Made by a program: the position numbers and the translations under genes. A stretch of DNA of 64,000 nucleotides. Source: an uncultured Bizionia sp. (GTDB lineage Bacteria > Bacteroidota > Bacteroidia > Flavobacteriales > Flavobacteriaceae). The stretch spans positions 1-64,000 of the forward strand of contig CANMCF010000001.1 of assembly GCA_947496215.1 (NCBI GenBank). Reading direction: 5' to 3'. How positions within the stretch are numbered: the first letter of the stretch is position 1; each line of letters starts with the position of its first letter. Below the pieces are notes generated by a model. That model did no database searches. It saw only the letters and a program-made list of their open reading frames with translations, and was not told the DNA's origin. Below, in pieces: positions 53,803-62,824 of this stretch.

Positions 53803-54795
53803 TCATTCAATTATTATTTTTTTTGACAAAGGTCCGTCTAGGTTGGTTATCTTCAAGAAATAGATGCCAGCATTGAATTTAGATACATCGACATCACTCT
53901 TGCCATTTAAAGTTTTCCGGTAGATGTATTTTCCTGTATTGTCGATTAAGGACAAATTGAATGCTTCCTTTGTTTTGTTCTCTATTGTTAATTTGTCATT
54001 TGAAGGATTGGGATAGACAGAAAGTCGTTTTTCGAAGTTTGGTGTTTCCGGAACACTCAATACCGTGCAATCACGAACCAGGTCAAATTTGGTTTGTAAG
54101 GAATCTATGGGTTCGATCTGGGCATTTGCATGGGTTCTTACAGAAACCCTGAAGGATGGGATTCCGAAAGGATCAGTTGGTTGGGATACCTTTACAAAAG
54201 CAAAGAGTGAAGAGGTTCCGTTGGAATTGCATCTCGTATCTGCACCTACCATTTTAGCACCTTGAAGAGCAGCCATCAGTTTACAGGCGAGGTCTCCTTG
54301 CTCATTTAAAAATTGAGTTTCCATATTGTCCAATACTTCTTGGCCCAACAAGATGTTGCCTTGAATGGAATAATTAGGACCGGTTACGTGTCCCTTGTAA
54401 TTATCTGTTGATGTTCCCGTATGCGCTGCAGTAGATGGACTGTCGTTGACAATTGCTGCAATTCCATATTGTCTGATCTCTGGTTGAGATGAGACATCGT
54501 TGGCTATTAACCATTGAATGATTTGATTGGGAGTGTCTCCAGCGAGCATTCTGTTGGTTGCATTGTTTTGGTTAACTGTAGAATAGTATGCTTGGGTATT
54601 TATGGCTCCTACGTTGGAAACTAATTCTCCAAGGAAATCATCGTCTGAAAGATTGGTTTGGAACAAATCCACATATGAAGCTCTTGCACTGCCTACCTCT
54701 CCTGTTTGGCTATCTACGGCTATGATTGAAAAAGTGTCTTGACACTTGACGATTTGAATGGTGAAGACGAAACTTAGCATTAAGGGAATAATCAT
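53803..54795 (-). CDS. DUF1028 protein with T9SS sorting tail
   Basis: A 330-residue secreted protein (signal MIIPLMLSFVFTIQIVKC...). The core after 'DTFSIIAVDSQTGEVGSARA' matches the DUF1028 Ntn-hydrolase-like family ('GAINTQAYYST', 'NILLGQEVLDNM', 'KLMAALQGAKMVGAD'). The final ~75 residues are a Por/T9SS tail ('LSVYPNPSNDKLTIENKTKE', 'FNAGIYFLKITNLDG'). Exported by T9SS. DUF1028 activity is not established. Operon with the downstream dioxygenase-like gene. Confidence 0.85.
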   Translation of the reverse strand: MIIPLMLSFVFTIQIVKCQDTFSIIAVDSQTGEVGSARASYVDLFQTNLSDDDFLGELVSNVGAINTQAYYSTVNQNNATNRMLAGDTPNQIIQWLIANDVSSQPEIRQYGIAAIVNDSPSTAAHTGTSTDNYKGHVTGPNYSIQGNILLGQEVLDNMETQFLNEQGDLACKLMAALQGAKMVGADTRCNSNGTSSLFAFVKVSQPTDPFGIPSFRVSVRTHANAQIEPIDSLQTKFDLVRDCTVLSVPETPNFEKRLSVYPNPSNDKLTIENKTKEAFNLSLIDNTGKYIYRKTLNGKSDVDVSKFNAGIYFLKITNLDGPLSKKIIIE

Positions 54796-54925
54796 TTTTT
54801 GACTTCATAAGTATTTGGCTTTAAGTGATTTGTTAAGTTTTTGAATCAAATTTGAGTATTTTGAAATTGAAAAACAATTTGAATGTCACATTGTAACAAC
54901 CTTTTGTAAGAATGTAGCGGAGTTT

Positions 54926-56002
54926 TTAATTTGATAATTTTCTCATTATCCATTCCAAAGGGCCTATTGTTTTATATTTCAGCCATACCTTGGCAAACAA
55001 AATGCATAACAGGCTAAATAGGAGTGCATATAGGATGGAGAATTCCAGGGTGTATTCTCCTAATTCCTTGTAACCAACAATTTCAATGATTCCCATTCCA
55101 ATGACAACGTGAGCAACATAGAAGCTCAAGGCCAATTGCCCTGTCTTTGATAAGGATCTGATGATGATGTTGTTTTTTAATTTTTTGGAAACCAAGATAG
55201 AGAGTGAAATGACAAATATGGCAATGCAACTTCCCGTAAGCATGTAAATGGGCAATGGAGGCATTGGACTGGTTCCAAAAACTAAGGAAAGTTCTGAAGC
55301 TATATCTGAATCCCCGTTGGACAAAAGGGAAATGAAACCTACGGATATGAGGTTTAGGAGGATGAAAAGAGACAGACTGATCCAAAGAGATTTTTTTATG
55401 AAGACATCGTCATTCAAATCCTGTTTCCCAAACCACAAACCAATGAGCATAAATGCAGTCCAGGGAAATACTGGATGAAATCCATTGTAGAACAAGTTGT
55501 TTAAAAAGCCACTAAAAGTCCAAAAATCGATATATTCAAAAGTTGTGAAATTCCAATTAGAGTCATAACTGAGAATGGTCATCAATAGGGGGTAGACAAG
55601 TATGAGGAGTAGTGCAGATACCAAAACTCTATTCGGATTGCTTCGAACCAATAGAAGAGTCAACAGCATATAGATACCATAAAAGTGCAAGATGTCTGCC
55701 GGCCAAATGAAAAGGTAGGACAATCCTATTATGAAAAGCAATAGAGCTCTTTTGACAATCTTGATTTGAGAGTGTCTCAGCTTTGCGTCGTCATTGTTTT
55801 CGATGGCTCTATTGGTCATAAAAGCAATGCCTACACCAGCCAATACAACAAATGTAGCTGCTGCCTTACCATCTAGGGCAGAGACAATTGTTTGCAACCA
55901 ATTCGATCCTTTTTGTCCAAACACCATCTTGAAGTTGACTATGATCATGCCAATTATGGCTATGGCCCTTGCGACATCAATTCCTATTATACGTTGATTC
56001 AT
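54926..56002 (-). CDS. DUF418-type multi-pass membrane protein
   Basis: A 358-residue protein with about ten hydrophobic helices. The N-terminus 'RIIGIDVARAIAIIGMIIVN' is the typical start of DUF418/DUF1624 (acyltransferase-like) membrane proteins, with the conserved R-I-x-x-x-D-x-x-R. The C-terminus has 'LSKTGQLALSFYVAHVVIGM' and 'GPLEWIMRKLS' as in DUF418. Possibly a membrane O-acyltransferase-like protein. Substrate unknown. Confidence 0.8.
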   Translation of the reverse strand: MNQRIIGIDVARAIAIIGMIIVNFKMVFGQKGSNWLQTIVSALDGKAAATFVVLAGVGIAFMTNRAIENNDDAKLRHSQIKIVKRALLLFIIGLSYLFIWPADILHFYGIYMLLTLLLVRSNPNRVLVSALLLILVYPLLMTILSYDSNWNFTTFEYIDFWTFSGFLNNLFYNGFHPVFPWTAFMLIGLWFGKQDLNDDVFIKKSLWISLSLFILLNLISVGFISLLSNGDSDIASELSLVFGTSPMPPLPIYMLTGSCIAIFVISLSILVSKKLKNNIIIRSLSKTGQLALSFYVAHVVIGMGIIEIVGYKELGEYTLEFSILYALLFSLLCILFAKVWLKYKTIGPLEWIMRKLSN

Positions 56003-56099
56003 TGATTTAAATACGTTCTTCTATACTATAAAAGACATTAATTTACATCAAAAGGTTGCTTGAAGTTTGATTTTTTTTTCAAAAAATGTGTGTTTTGGG

Positions 56100-57050
56100 T
56101 TAATCATTCATTAAAATAACTTTCAAATCTGGATAATTCTGCCTTAGTTCCTTTTCCAGTCCTATCACATGGGAAGCTCCAACGATGACAATGTTTCTTT
56201 TATGATCATTCATTGAAACTTGTGTGGCAATATTCTTTGCCATTCTGGCATTGCGCTCATTCCAATAGCGTTCTCCATCGGTACAGCCTTCAGTTTTAAT
56301 GGCAACATAGGAGAAAGCACTAAGCTTGTCCAAACGTTTAAGTTTTTTTCGTTTGTTTACATGCCTACCCAATCTTCTGAAAATGGCTGGCAATATCGAA
56401 TTGTTGTAGTCACGCTTGTTCATTATGCTGTTTATTTTGTTATTGCCATTGTTGCGTCCTTCCATTGCACATTTCTTCCAAGCAAGGTGGTATTTGTCAT
56501 TGGTCTGTTGGTCGTCCATAGGTGTCAATGTCTTTATGTTCAGGGCAAGTGCCAAGGGCATTGATAAATCTCCATCTACATGGCGTGTAGGCTTTTTTTG
56601 CCCTTCAATGCCATGTGATTTTATGTATTTGTAAAAAGCATGATTGGGTTCGTTTCTTAAATAGGCAAAACAAGTGATTAGATAGTTTAAATCTGCAATG
56701 GATAGATTTTCGAAGGGTTTGCTCAGAGTGATGTTGAATTTTATGTTGTCAAAACTGAATGACCTCTGGAGTGAATCGGACAATTTGTAAAAGGTACTGT
56801 AATTCTTGGACCAGCCATTTTTTAGGTAGTTCCAACTGATCGAATCGTTGGGCATCGGGCTTTCTACGTAGATGGCCTGTGGATTATATTTTTTTGCATA
56901 TTTCAACATTGGTTTGTAACTGTGTTTTACAATTTTTGGTACAGTATGCATCGTACCTATGATGAGGACTTCTTTTTGTTTGCTGTCTTGTGCAAAAATG
57001 AATGGAATGATAGAATAAAAAGTAACGAGAAGTGCAATTGTCGATTTCAT
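56100..57050 (-). CDS. DUF5694 secreted protein
   Basis: A 316-residue product with a Sec signal (MKSTIALLVTFYSIIPFIFAQ). The mature part starts 'KEVLIIGTMHTVPKIVKHSY' and ends 'RNIVIVGASHVIGLEKELRQ', with conserved His/Glu positions (e.g. G-T-M-H, E-S-P, G-A-S-H) that recall the TraB/PrgY-type fold. It matches my memory of the DUF5694 family. Function unknown. Confidence 0.7.
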   Translation of the reverse strand: MKSTIALLVTFYSIIPFIFAQDSKQKEVLIIGTMHTVPKIVKHSYKPMLKYAKKYNPQAIYVESPMPNDSISWNYLKNGWSKNYSTFYKLSDSLQRSFSFDNIKFNITLSKPFENLSIADLNYLITCFAYLRNEPNHAFYKYIKSHGIEGQKKPTRHVDGDLSMPLALALNIKTLTPMDDQQTNDKYHLAWKKCAMEGRNNGNNKINSIMNKRDYNNSILPAIFRRLGRHVNKRKKLKRLDKLSAFSYVAIKTEGCTDGERYWNERNARMAKNIATQVSMNDHKRNIVIVGASHVIGLEKELRQNYPDLKVILMND

Positions 57051-57145
57051 GATTTATTATTTTTAGGTTAAAAATTCTAAAGCCAAAAATAATATCACAA
57101 GATGCAATAGATTAAGTTATATCTGAGGATTGGGGTGAAACATGA

Positions 57146-57949
57146 CTATGTTGTGGTGAAATCAACCATAGTTTTTACTTTTGTCAGATAGGTTTTGGAA
57201 ACAGGTATTTCAATGCTATGGGAGAGTATCAGCAAATGTTTGTTTTTTTCTGTTTTCCATTGTTGAAAATGGAAAGGATTGACCAAGTAGGAGCGATGGG
57301 TACGTAACAATTCTGGAAACAATTCTGCCACCAAGGAAAGTTTATTTCTAATTAGATTCTTTTTCAAGATATTGTTGGATATGTAAAATATTTCAATGTA
57401 ATTGTCAGATGCTTTTATGCAAATCAATTCATTTGAAAATAAGCGTAAACTTTCGTAATTACCTTCTCCTTCAATTTCTATTTTCTGTTCTTCTTGCTTT
57501 TTGCCTTTGTATTTTCCAAAGGCATACCTCCCAATGACAATAATGGGGACAATTGTTACGAGGGCAGGAAGTAGAATGTGTCTTAAATGAAACCAAAAGG
57601 TATAAGGGTTTGGCTCACCAAGGACTACGACATATAGGTAAAAGAGCCTTAGTAGCAGGATGCCTACGATACAAAACAGTGAGATAAACAATACTTCCTG
57701 ATTAATGGTCCAAACGGTATTGTTCTTTTTAAATAAATAGTACTGAAAAGGTAAAAAGGATAAATAGCATAAAGCGCCAAGAAAGGCATATAAAGGCAAG
57801 TATACCAGTTTTTCTATGTTTTCAAATTCATTTACATCCAATGGCTCTGTAAAATATAGAAATATAAAAACCCAAATGGCCAAAGCCAAAGCAATGATGA
57901 AATGGTGACTTGGAGTGGGATCAAAAGGATATTTATTCTTTAAAAACAT
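57146..57949 (-). CDS. Membrane-anchored LytTR transcription regulator
   Basis: Four transmembrane helices are followed by a cytosolic LytTR DNA-binding domain (~210-267): 'LFSNELICIKASDNYIEIFY', 'RNKLSLVAELFPELLRTHRS', 'YLVNPFHFQQWKTEKNKHLL'. It thus combines a membrane sensor with direct DNA binding, without a receiver domain. The track ORF begins at 58087, but the Met at residue 47 (57949) starts just before the first helix. TAGATTTG, a Bacteroidota-type -7 element, lies about 22 bases upstream of it, so I prefer the shorter form. Target unknown. Confidence 0.75.
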   Translation of the reverse strand: MFLKNKYPFDPTPSHHFIIALALAIWVFIFLYFTEPLDVNEFENIEKLVYLPLYAFLGALCYLSFLPFQYYLFKKNNTVWTINQEVLFISLFCIVGILLLRLFYLYVVVLGEPNPYTFWFHLRHILLPALVTIVPIIVIGRYAFGKYKGKKQEEQKIEIEGEGNYESLRLFSNELICIKASDNYIEIFYISNNILKKNLIRNKLSLVAELFPELLRTHRSYLVNPFHFQQWKTEKNKHLLILSHSIEIPVSKTYLTKVKTMVDFTTT

Positions 57950-58172
57950 AGTCTTTGTCAAAAAAGGAGCAAATCTAATACTTATAGCCAAAAAACGCTT
58001 CTTGATTTTTACAATTCCCCATTGAATTGTCTTTTTAGTCTCCTTACAAATCGATTGTAAGCATTTGAAAGTTTTCATTTCAATCAAAAAGTCAAAGAGA
58101 GTTAAAATGAAGAAGACATCAAAATCATTGTTTTTGATGCCCTCTTCGTAAAAAAATCAGTTGGTTAAATTG

Positions 58173-58613
58173 TTAAGAAATCCAGCCATTGGCCATTGAT
58201 CTCTTGGAGTAAAAATATAGAAATACTCCAATAACTAAAATAATTATTGGAAAAATGATTGCTATGCTTCCCATAAGCTCTACCGAATCGCTTATGAATA
58301 CGTTATGAATCATTTGAACGATAATTCCTATCAAGGAAATAAGGAACAAAGGAATGGCCAAACGCTTTTTTAATATGAGTGCGATACTTGCCAACAATCC
58401 AAAGAACACGGCAACTGCAAATGCAGACATTGCCCAAGAAGGTGTATTGATTGCCATTTCCAAAGCTTCTTCGCTCGGCATGCCGGCTTTGAAGGCATCG
58501 GTTTGATATGCTTGTTGCAAATATTGATTAACACCCATTGCATTCCAAATGATGGCAATAACGGCAATAATCCAAAATACTACGGGTACTTTTTGTGATG
58601 TGGAATCGGTCAT
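58173..58613 (-). CDS. Four-helix membrane protein, unknown
   Basis: A 146-residue protein with helices at about 9-28, 58-80, 84-105 and 110-135. The N-terminus 'KVPVVFWIIAVIAIIWNAMG' and the loop 'SEEALEMAINTPSWAMSAFA' are recurring in flavobacterial small membrane proteins of unknown function. No signature for transport or catalysis. Divergent from truA-like gene. Confidence 0.65.
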   Translation of the reverse strand: MTDSTSQKVPVVFWIIAVIAIIWNAMGVNQYLQQAYQTDAFKAGMPSEEALEMAINTPSWAMSAFAVAVFFGLLASIALILKKRLAIPLFLISLIGIIVQMIHNVFISDSVELMGSIAIIFPIIILVIGVFLYFYSKRSMANGWIS

Positions 58614-58676
58614 AATTTCAGTTTTGGTTGGTTTAATAGATATACAATGTATAAAATTTTTGCCAAATGTGTTTTA

Positions 58677-59486
58677 ATGAATTATTTTCGAGCCAATAAA
58701 AACTACATTTTGAAGAAGTATTTTTACGTTATCAACATCCAATATCTAGGCTATCGTTTTCACGGATGGCAAAAACAACCAAATGTGAAGACCTTGCACC
58801 TTATGGTAGACAGAACCTTGAATTACATATTGGAAGGTAAGTATTTCAAAAGTTTGGTATCTGGTAGGACCGATGCCATGGTATCCGCTGAAAATGCGGC
58901 TTTCGAATTGTTTTTAAGAGAGCCAATCATTGATTTTGATGATTTTTTAAAATTGTTCAACCATAATTTGCCTCAGGACATTCGAGCCTTGAGCATACGT
59001 GAAGTCGATGCGAAATTCAACATCATTCAGCATTCCAAGGTGAAGGAGTATCATTACATGTTTGCCTTTGGAGGTAAATTCCATCCCTTTTGTGCTCCAA
59101 TAATGACTACCATCCTTGACGATTTGGACATAGAGCTAATGAAACAAGGAGCCAAATTGTTCGAAGGGGAGCATTATTTCAAAAATTATTGCTACAAGCC
59201 AACGGACAATGGAGTATACCATCGGGAAGTATTGGGTTGCGAATTGATAGAGAACACGAAATACACTGCTAGTTTCTTTCCAGAGCAAACCTATTTGCTC
59301 AAAGTGAGAGGGAAGGGGTTTATGCGAAATCAAATACGATTGATGATGGGGACTTTGATTGACCTAGGGCAAGGAAAGCGTACGTTGGAAGACATAAAGG
59401 CGAGTTTGAAGGAAGGCTATGAAGGAGACATATATTACATCGCTCCAGCTTCGGGACTCATATTAAATAGCATTGCATTTGAATAA
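58677..59486 (+). CDS. Divergent TruA-like tRNA pseudouridine synthase
   Basis: A ~269-residue TruA fold protein (start at ATG 58677; track start 58647 adds 10 residues). 'NIQYLGYRFHGWQKQPNVKT' is the TruA N-terminal motif. The catalytic loop 'SLVSGRTDAMVSAENAAFEL' keeps the catalytic Asp, but the usual RTDxGVHA is changed to RTDAMVSA. The C-terminal 'GKGFMRNQIRLMMGTLIDLG' is conserved. TruA pseudouridylates U38-40 of tRNA; this flavobacterial variant could have different targets. It may be a paralogue of a canonical TruA elsewhere. Confidence 0.8.
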   Translation: MNYFRANKNYILKKYFYVINIQYLGYRFHGWQKQPNVKTLHLMVDRTLNYILEGKYFKSLVSGRTDAMVSAENAAFELFLREPIIDFDDFLKLFNHNLPQDIRALSIREVDAKFNIIQHSKVKEYHYMFAFGGKFHPFCAPIMTTILDDLDIELMKQGAKLFEGEHYFKNYCYKPTDNGVYHREVLGCELIENTKYTASFFPEQTYLLKVRGKGFMRNQIRLMMGTLIDLGQGKRTLEDIKASLKEGYEGDIYYIAPASGLILNSIAFE

Positions 59487-59586
59487 TGTCCAAAGCTTTT
59501 GTAATTTTAGAAAATGAGATACGAAGTTTTATGCATTCGTATGGAAAATGAATTATATTTAAAAACTACCAACCCAAAAACAAAGC

Positions 59587-60282
59587 TTGGCAATGAGTAA
59601 AACCGTACACAAGGACGTCTTCAAATTTTTCAAAAAACTGGAAAAGAACAATGATAGAGATTGGTTCAACGAGCATAAACCAGAATTCAAGGCGATAGAG
59701 GCGGAAATAAAGATTTTTTACAATGACATCTTGGAACGATTGAATGTGCATGATGAGATAGACAAACTAAAGATTTTCAGAATCTATAGAGATGTTCGTT
59801 TCTCCAAGAACAAACAACCATACAAAACCCATTTTGGAGGTTCTTTTCATAGAACCAAACCAAGGCTTAGAGGAGGCTATTACCTCCATATCCAACCCAA
59901 CGATGAAAGCTTCATAGCCACTGGCTTTTGGGAACCAGCCAAAGAAGATTTGTTGCGCATTCGCAAGGAATTTGAAATGGATGACCAAGAAATACGAGAT
60001 ATCCTCGAAAACAAGGCATTTAAGGACATATGGGGAGGTTTTGTTGGAGATGAGGTCAAAACTGCCCCAAAAGGCTTTAACAAAGAACATCCTGCAATTG
60101 ACCTGATAAAGAAGAAACAATACATCTTCACCAAGAAGTTCACGGACAAAGAGGTTTTGGATGCCAACTTCCTAAACACCATTGATGAGTCATTTAAGGC
60201 AATTAGACCATACTTCGACTATATGAGTGATGTATTGACTACAGATTTGAATGGCGTATCTTTGATTGAGGACAAATCCTAA
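59587..60282 (+). CDS. DUF2461 family protein
   Basis: A 231-residue cytosolic protein of the DUF2461/TIGR02453 family. The N-terminal 'VFKFFKKLEKNNDRDWFNEH' and 'FRIYRDVRFSKNKQPYKTHF' are the family hallmarks. 'RLRGGYYLHIQPNDESFIAT' and 'FWEPAKEDLLRIRKE' follow. The biochemical function is unknown. It is the second plus-strand gene after truA-like, separated by ~100 bases. Confidence 0.85.
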   Translation: MAMSKTVHKDVFKFFKKLEKNNDRDWFNEHKPEFKAIEAEIKIFYNDILERLNVHDEIDKLKIFRIYRDVRFSKNKQPYKTHFGGSFHRTKPRLRGGYYLHIQPNDESFIATGFWEPAKEDLLRIRKEFEMDDQEIRDILENKAFKDIWGGFVGDEVKTAPKGFNKEHPAIDLIKKKQYIFTKKFTDKEVLDANFLNTIDESFKAIRPYFDYMSDVLTTDLNGVSLIEDKS

Positions 60283-60445
60283 AAGCCACCGTTCCATTAA
60301 CTTGATGCAATAAAGTAGAAACCGATGCTCTCTTTCCACGTCAAGTAACTTACGTTGTTTTACCAATCAACCCATAAGCAAAAATTGCTACATCTTCTTA
60401 TGCAATACCATAACCCTTAACAAACAACCCTTAATAAAATCAACC

Positions 60446-61075
60446 ATGAATTACTACAAAAAAACATTTGTTTTATTACTGTCATTTATTTTTGTCAATG
60501 CTATTTTCGCTCAAGTAGGCATTGGTACCACCAATCCATCCAATCAACTCGATGTTGTCGGTTGGGTCGAATTGGGAGACGAAACCCAATCAGGAAATAG
60601 TGTGGAAGGAACGATGAGATACAATAGCGCATTAAAATGCATTCAATTTTACGATGGTACCACATGGGCCTGTGTAGGGCGCCCAAAAATACAAGATTTC
60701 GTGCTCCGAGACGCGATAGATGAAACACAGTCAGGTAATGTCAACAACATTACGGATTACAATGGAGGAAGCTATCAAGCATCTGCAAGGTTACCTTTTG
60801 TTGTAAATGATGTGCATGCAGGAGATAACATACTCTTCCTTGTCGAATTGGTGGTCGATGACAATTTGATAAAGGTGGGACTATACAACAATTCATTAAA
60901 AGTCTATGGCAATGGGGTTTTTGAGCAGAAAGACATGCCAGGTATAAATATGGAAGAGACCTACAGCACCTTCTTGTGGGCAAACGATGTGAATACCTCT
61001 GGAAATTTGACCTTTTATTTCGAAGTGAACATGGATCTGGCCGATGCAAAAATAACGACTTTGGTCTTTAGATAG
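60446..61075 (+). CDS. Secreted 'VGIGTTNPS' protein
   Basis: A 209-residue secreted protein (signal MNYYKKTFVLLLSFIFVNAIFA). After 'QVGIGTTNPSNQLDVVG' comes 'VEGTMRYNSALKCIQFYDGT', as in the protein at 38154-39011, then a beta-rich domain. No enzymatic motif. Likely surface or secreted. It is followed by a strong terminator. Confidence 0.75.
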   Translation: MNYYKKTFVLLLSFIFVNAIFAQVGIGTTNPSNQLDVVGWVELGDETQSGNSVEGTMRYNSALKCIQFYDGTTWACVGRPKIQDFVLRDAIDETQSGNVNNITDYNGGSYQASARLPFVVNDVHAGDNILFLVELVVDDNLIKVGLYNNSLKVYGNGVFEQKDMPGINMEETYSTFLWANDVNTSGNLTFYFEVNMDLADAKITTLVFR

Positions 61076-61150
61076 GAAAAACAACTAAAAGCAATTGTGT
61101 ACAATCTGAAAAAGAAGGAATCGATCTTAGATTACAATCACATAATTAAA

Positions 61151-61183
61151 ATGCCTGAAAATTGATTTTCAGGCATTTTTTTT
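61151..61183. terminator. Terminator between VGIGTT and SDR genes
   Basis: ATGCCTGAAAA-TTGA-TTTTCAGGCAT, 11-bp perfect stem with 4-nt loop, followed by seven T residues on the plus strand. Also serves the convergent SDR gene. Confidence 0.88.
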
Positions 61184-61201
61184 CATATGACAATGAGAAG
61201 G

Positions 61202-61951
61202 TTATATTTGACTCAAACCGCCATCTACTTCCAATTCCACACCATTGATGTAAGATGCATCGTCCGAGGCCAGGAACAAAGCGGTCTTGGCAACTTCCTC
61301 AGAAGTACCGAAGCGACCTAATGGAACTTGTTCTGCAAAACCTTTGCCCATTTCTTCAACAACATCTTGAGGCAAGCCCATTTTTCCATAGATTGGGGTG
61401 TCAATTGGACCAGGAGCAATTGAGTTTACCCTGATGCCACGAGATTTCACTTCTGAAGTCAATACCCTTGAGTATGCTCTTAATGCTCCTTTACTGGCAG
61501 AATATATTCCCAGTCCGTCAAAACCTTTCTGATGAACGATCGAGTTTGTGAATAATATGCTTCCACCATCATTTAGATGTGGTAAGGCTTCTTTCGTTGC
61601 CAAGATTGGACCTTTTACGTTGATGTCGAATACCTCGTTATAATGTACTTCCGTAACATCCGTAGTAGGAGAGAGAGGTGCTATGCCAGCATTCAGGAAC
61701 AATATGTCTATCTTTCCATATTTGGCAGTAGCTTCCTTTATCAATCTCACATTGTCTTCTGGTTTGGCAACATCGGCCACAACAGTGATGAAATCACCCT
61801 CAAGATCTTTTGAAGCATCTTCCAATGCCTCTTTACGACGCCCTGAGAGAACGACTTTGGCTCCCTCTTTCAAATACAATTTGGCAGTTGCCAATCCGAT
61901 ACCACTATTCGCTCCTGTAATAATGGCTACTTTGTTTTCCAGTTTATTCAT
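61202..61951 (-). CDS. Short-chain dehydrogenase/reductase
   Basis: A ~249-residue classical SDR (start at the Met of 'MNKLENKVAIITGANSGIGL', 61951; the track start 61984 is upstream in the operator). NAD(P) motif T-G-A-N-S-G-I-G, 'FLNAGIAP' (N-A-G), catalytic Ser in 'ILFTNSIVHQKGFDGLGIYS', Tyr/Lys in 'YSASKGALRAYS', and 'VNSIAPGPIDTPIY'. An oxidoreductase of unknown substrate. It is divergent in operator use from the tetR gene 50 bases upstream, with a near-identical palindrome (61966-61985), so it is likely repressed by that TetR. Confidence 0.9.
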   Translation of the reverse strand: MNKLENKVAIITGANSGIGLATAKLYLKEGAKVVLSGRRKEALEDASKDLEGDFITVVADVAKPEDNVRLIKEATAKYGKIDILFLNAGIAPLSPTTDVTEVHYNEVFDINVKGPILATKEALPHLNDGGSILFTNSIVHQKGFDGLGIYSASKGALRAYSRVLTSEVKSRGIRVNSIAPGPIDTPIYGKMGLPQDVVEEMGKGFAEQVPLGRFGTSEEVAKTALFLASDDASYINGVELEVDGGLSQI

Positions 61952-61965
61952 TTGTTTTGTTTTTA

Positions 61966-61985
61966 TTTGAAACAATCGTTTCAAA
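61966..61985. promoter_or_regulatory. TetR operator, copy in front of the SDR gene
   Basis: TTTGAAACAATCGTTTCAAA, a near-perfect 20-bp palindrome, 15 bases upstream of the SDR start codon. Matches the palindrome at 62587-62606 with one substitution in the left half-site plus one centre change. Confidence 0.75.
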
Positions 61986-62000
61986 TGTGTTAAAAAAAAA

Positions 62001-62582
62001 TTATTTTAAGTTTTGAAGTGTTGTGTCCACAATGCTTCTCAATTGTGTTTTGTCATTTATCAAAATACCTGTCATTCTAAAACCTTGCAAAGCAGAAAAC
62101 AAGTATAGAGCATAATCTTTTGATGTCTTGGTCACATTAATGTCCCCTTTTTCTTGTGCATTTTTTATCAACTCTTCCAAAAGAGCGATCATACCATCTT
62201 GATTGGTACTCAAAAAAGTTGTAATTGATGATTTTTGGTTCCCCATTTCCGCAGTACAATTGGAAATAAGGCAGCCTTTGTTTTCCTTGTCCTTGGTTAT
62301 TTCATTTAAATATAGTTCGAAAATACCCTCTATGGCATACGTAGGGCATTTGGAATCCATGATTATTTTAGAAAAAGCCTCCTGTGCTTGTGTTTGATAT
62401 AGCTTTAAACACTCGAAGAAGATATCCAATTTACTACCAAACGAGTTATAGATGCTAGAGCGATTCAAGCCTGTGGCATCCACCAAATCTTGCATGGATG
62501 AAGCATTGTAGCCTTTGTTATGAAAGACATTTGTTGCTTGATCCAATACGAGTTTCCTATTAAAAGTTTCTACTTTCGGCAT
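62001..62582 (-). CDS. TetR/AcrR family regulator
   Basis: A ~193-residue TetR regulator (start at the Met of 'MPKVETFNRKLVLDQATNVF', 62582). The HTH is 'NKGYNASSMQDLVDATGLNR' plus 'SSIYNSFGSKLDIFFECLKL'. The C-terminal ligand domain is a helical bundle. The track ORF starts at 62627, but its first 15 residues would run through the operator palindrome at 62587-62606, so the shorter start is better. It is probably autoregulated and controls the adjacent SDR. Confidence 0.88.
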   Translation of the reverse strand: MPKVETFNRKLVLDQATNVFHNKGYNASSMQDLVDATGLNRSSIYNSFGSKLDIFFECLKLYQTQAQEAFSKIIMDSKCPTYAIEGIFELYLNEITKDKENKGCLISNCTAEMGNQKSSITTFLSTNQDGMIALLEELIKNAQEKGDINVTKTSKDYALYLFSALQGFRMTGILINDKTQLRSIVDTTLQNLK

Positions 62583-62586
62583 TTTA

Positions 62587-62606
62587 TTTGAAATGATCGT
62601 TTCAAA
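62587..62606. promoter_or_regulatory. TetR operator, copy in front of tetR
   Basis: TTTGAAATGATCGTTTCAAA, palindrome with half-site TTTGAAAC, 5 bases upstream of the tetR start codon. Confidence 0.75.
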
Positions 62607-62824
62607 ATTAATGTTTTTTTTTGACACAGCTGTTAAAAGAGTATTAAAAATAGATTTTTACATCAAGTAACTGATCTCTTCATAGATTAAATGGAAATAA
62701 CATGTGTGATTGATGAGTGGAGTAAAAACTATCCTTAAATTTATAATTGGATTACTAATGCAAATATTCTGTAATTTCAAAAAAAAGAAAAAGTAGTAAA
62801 TCCTAATACAACGTTGCGAACGAA

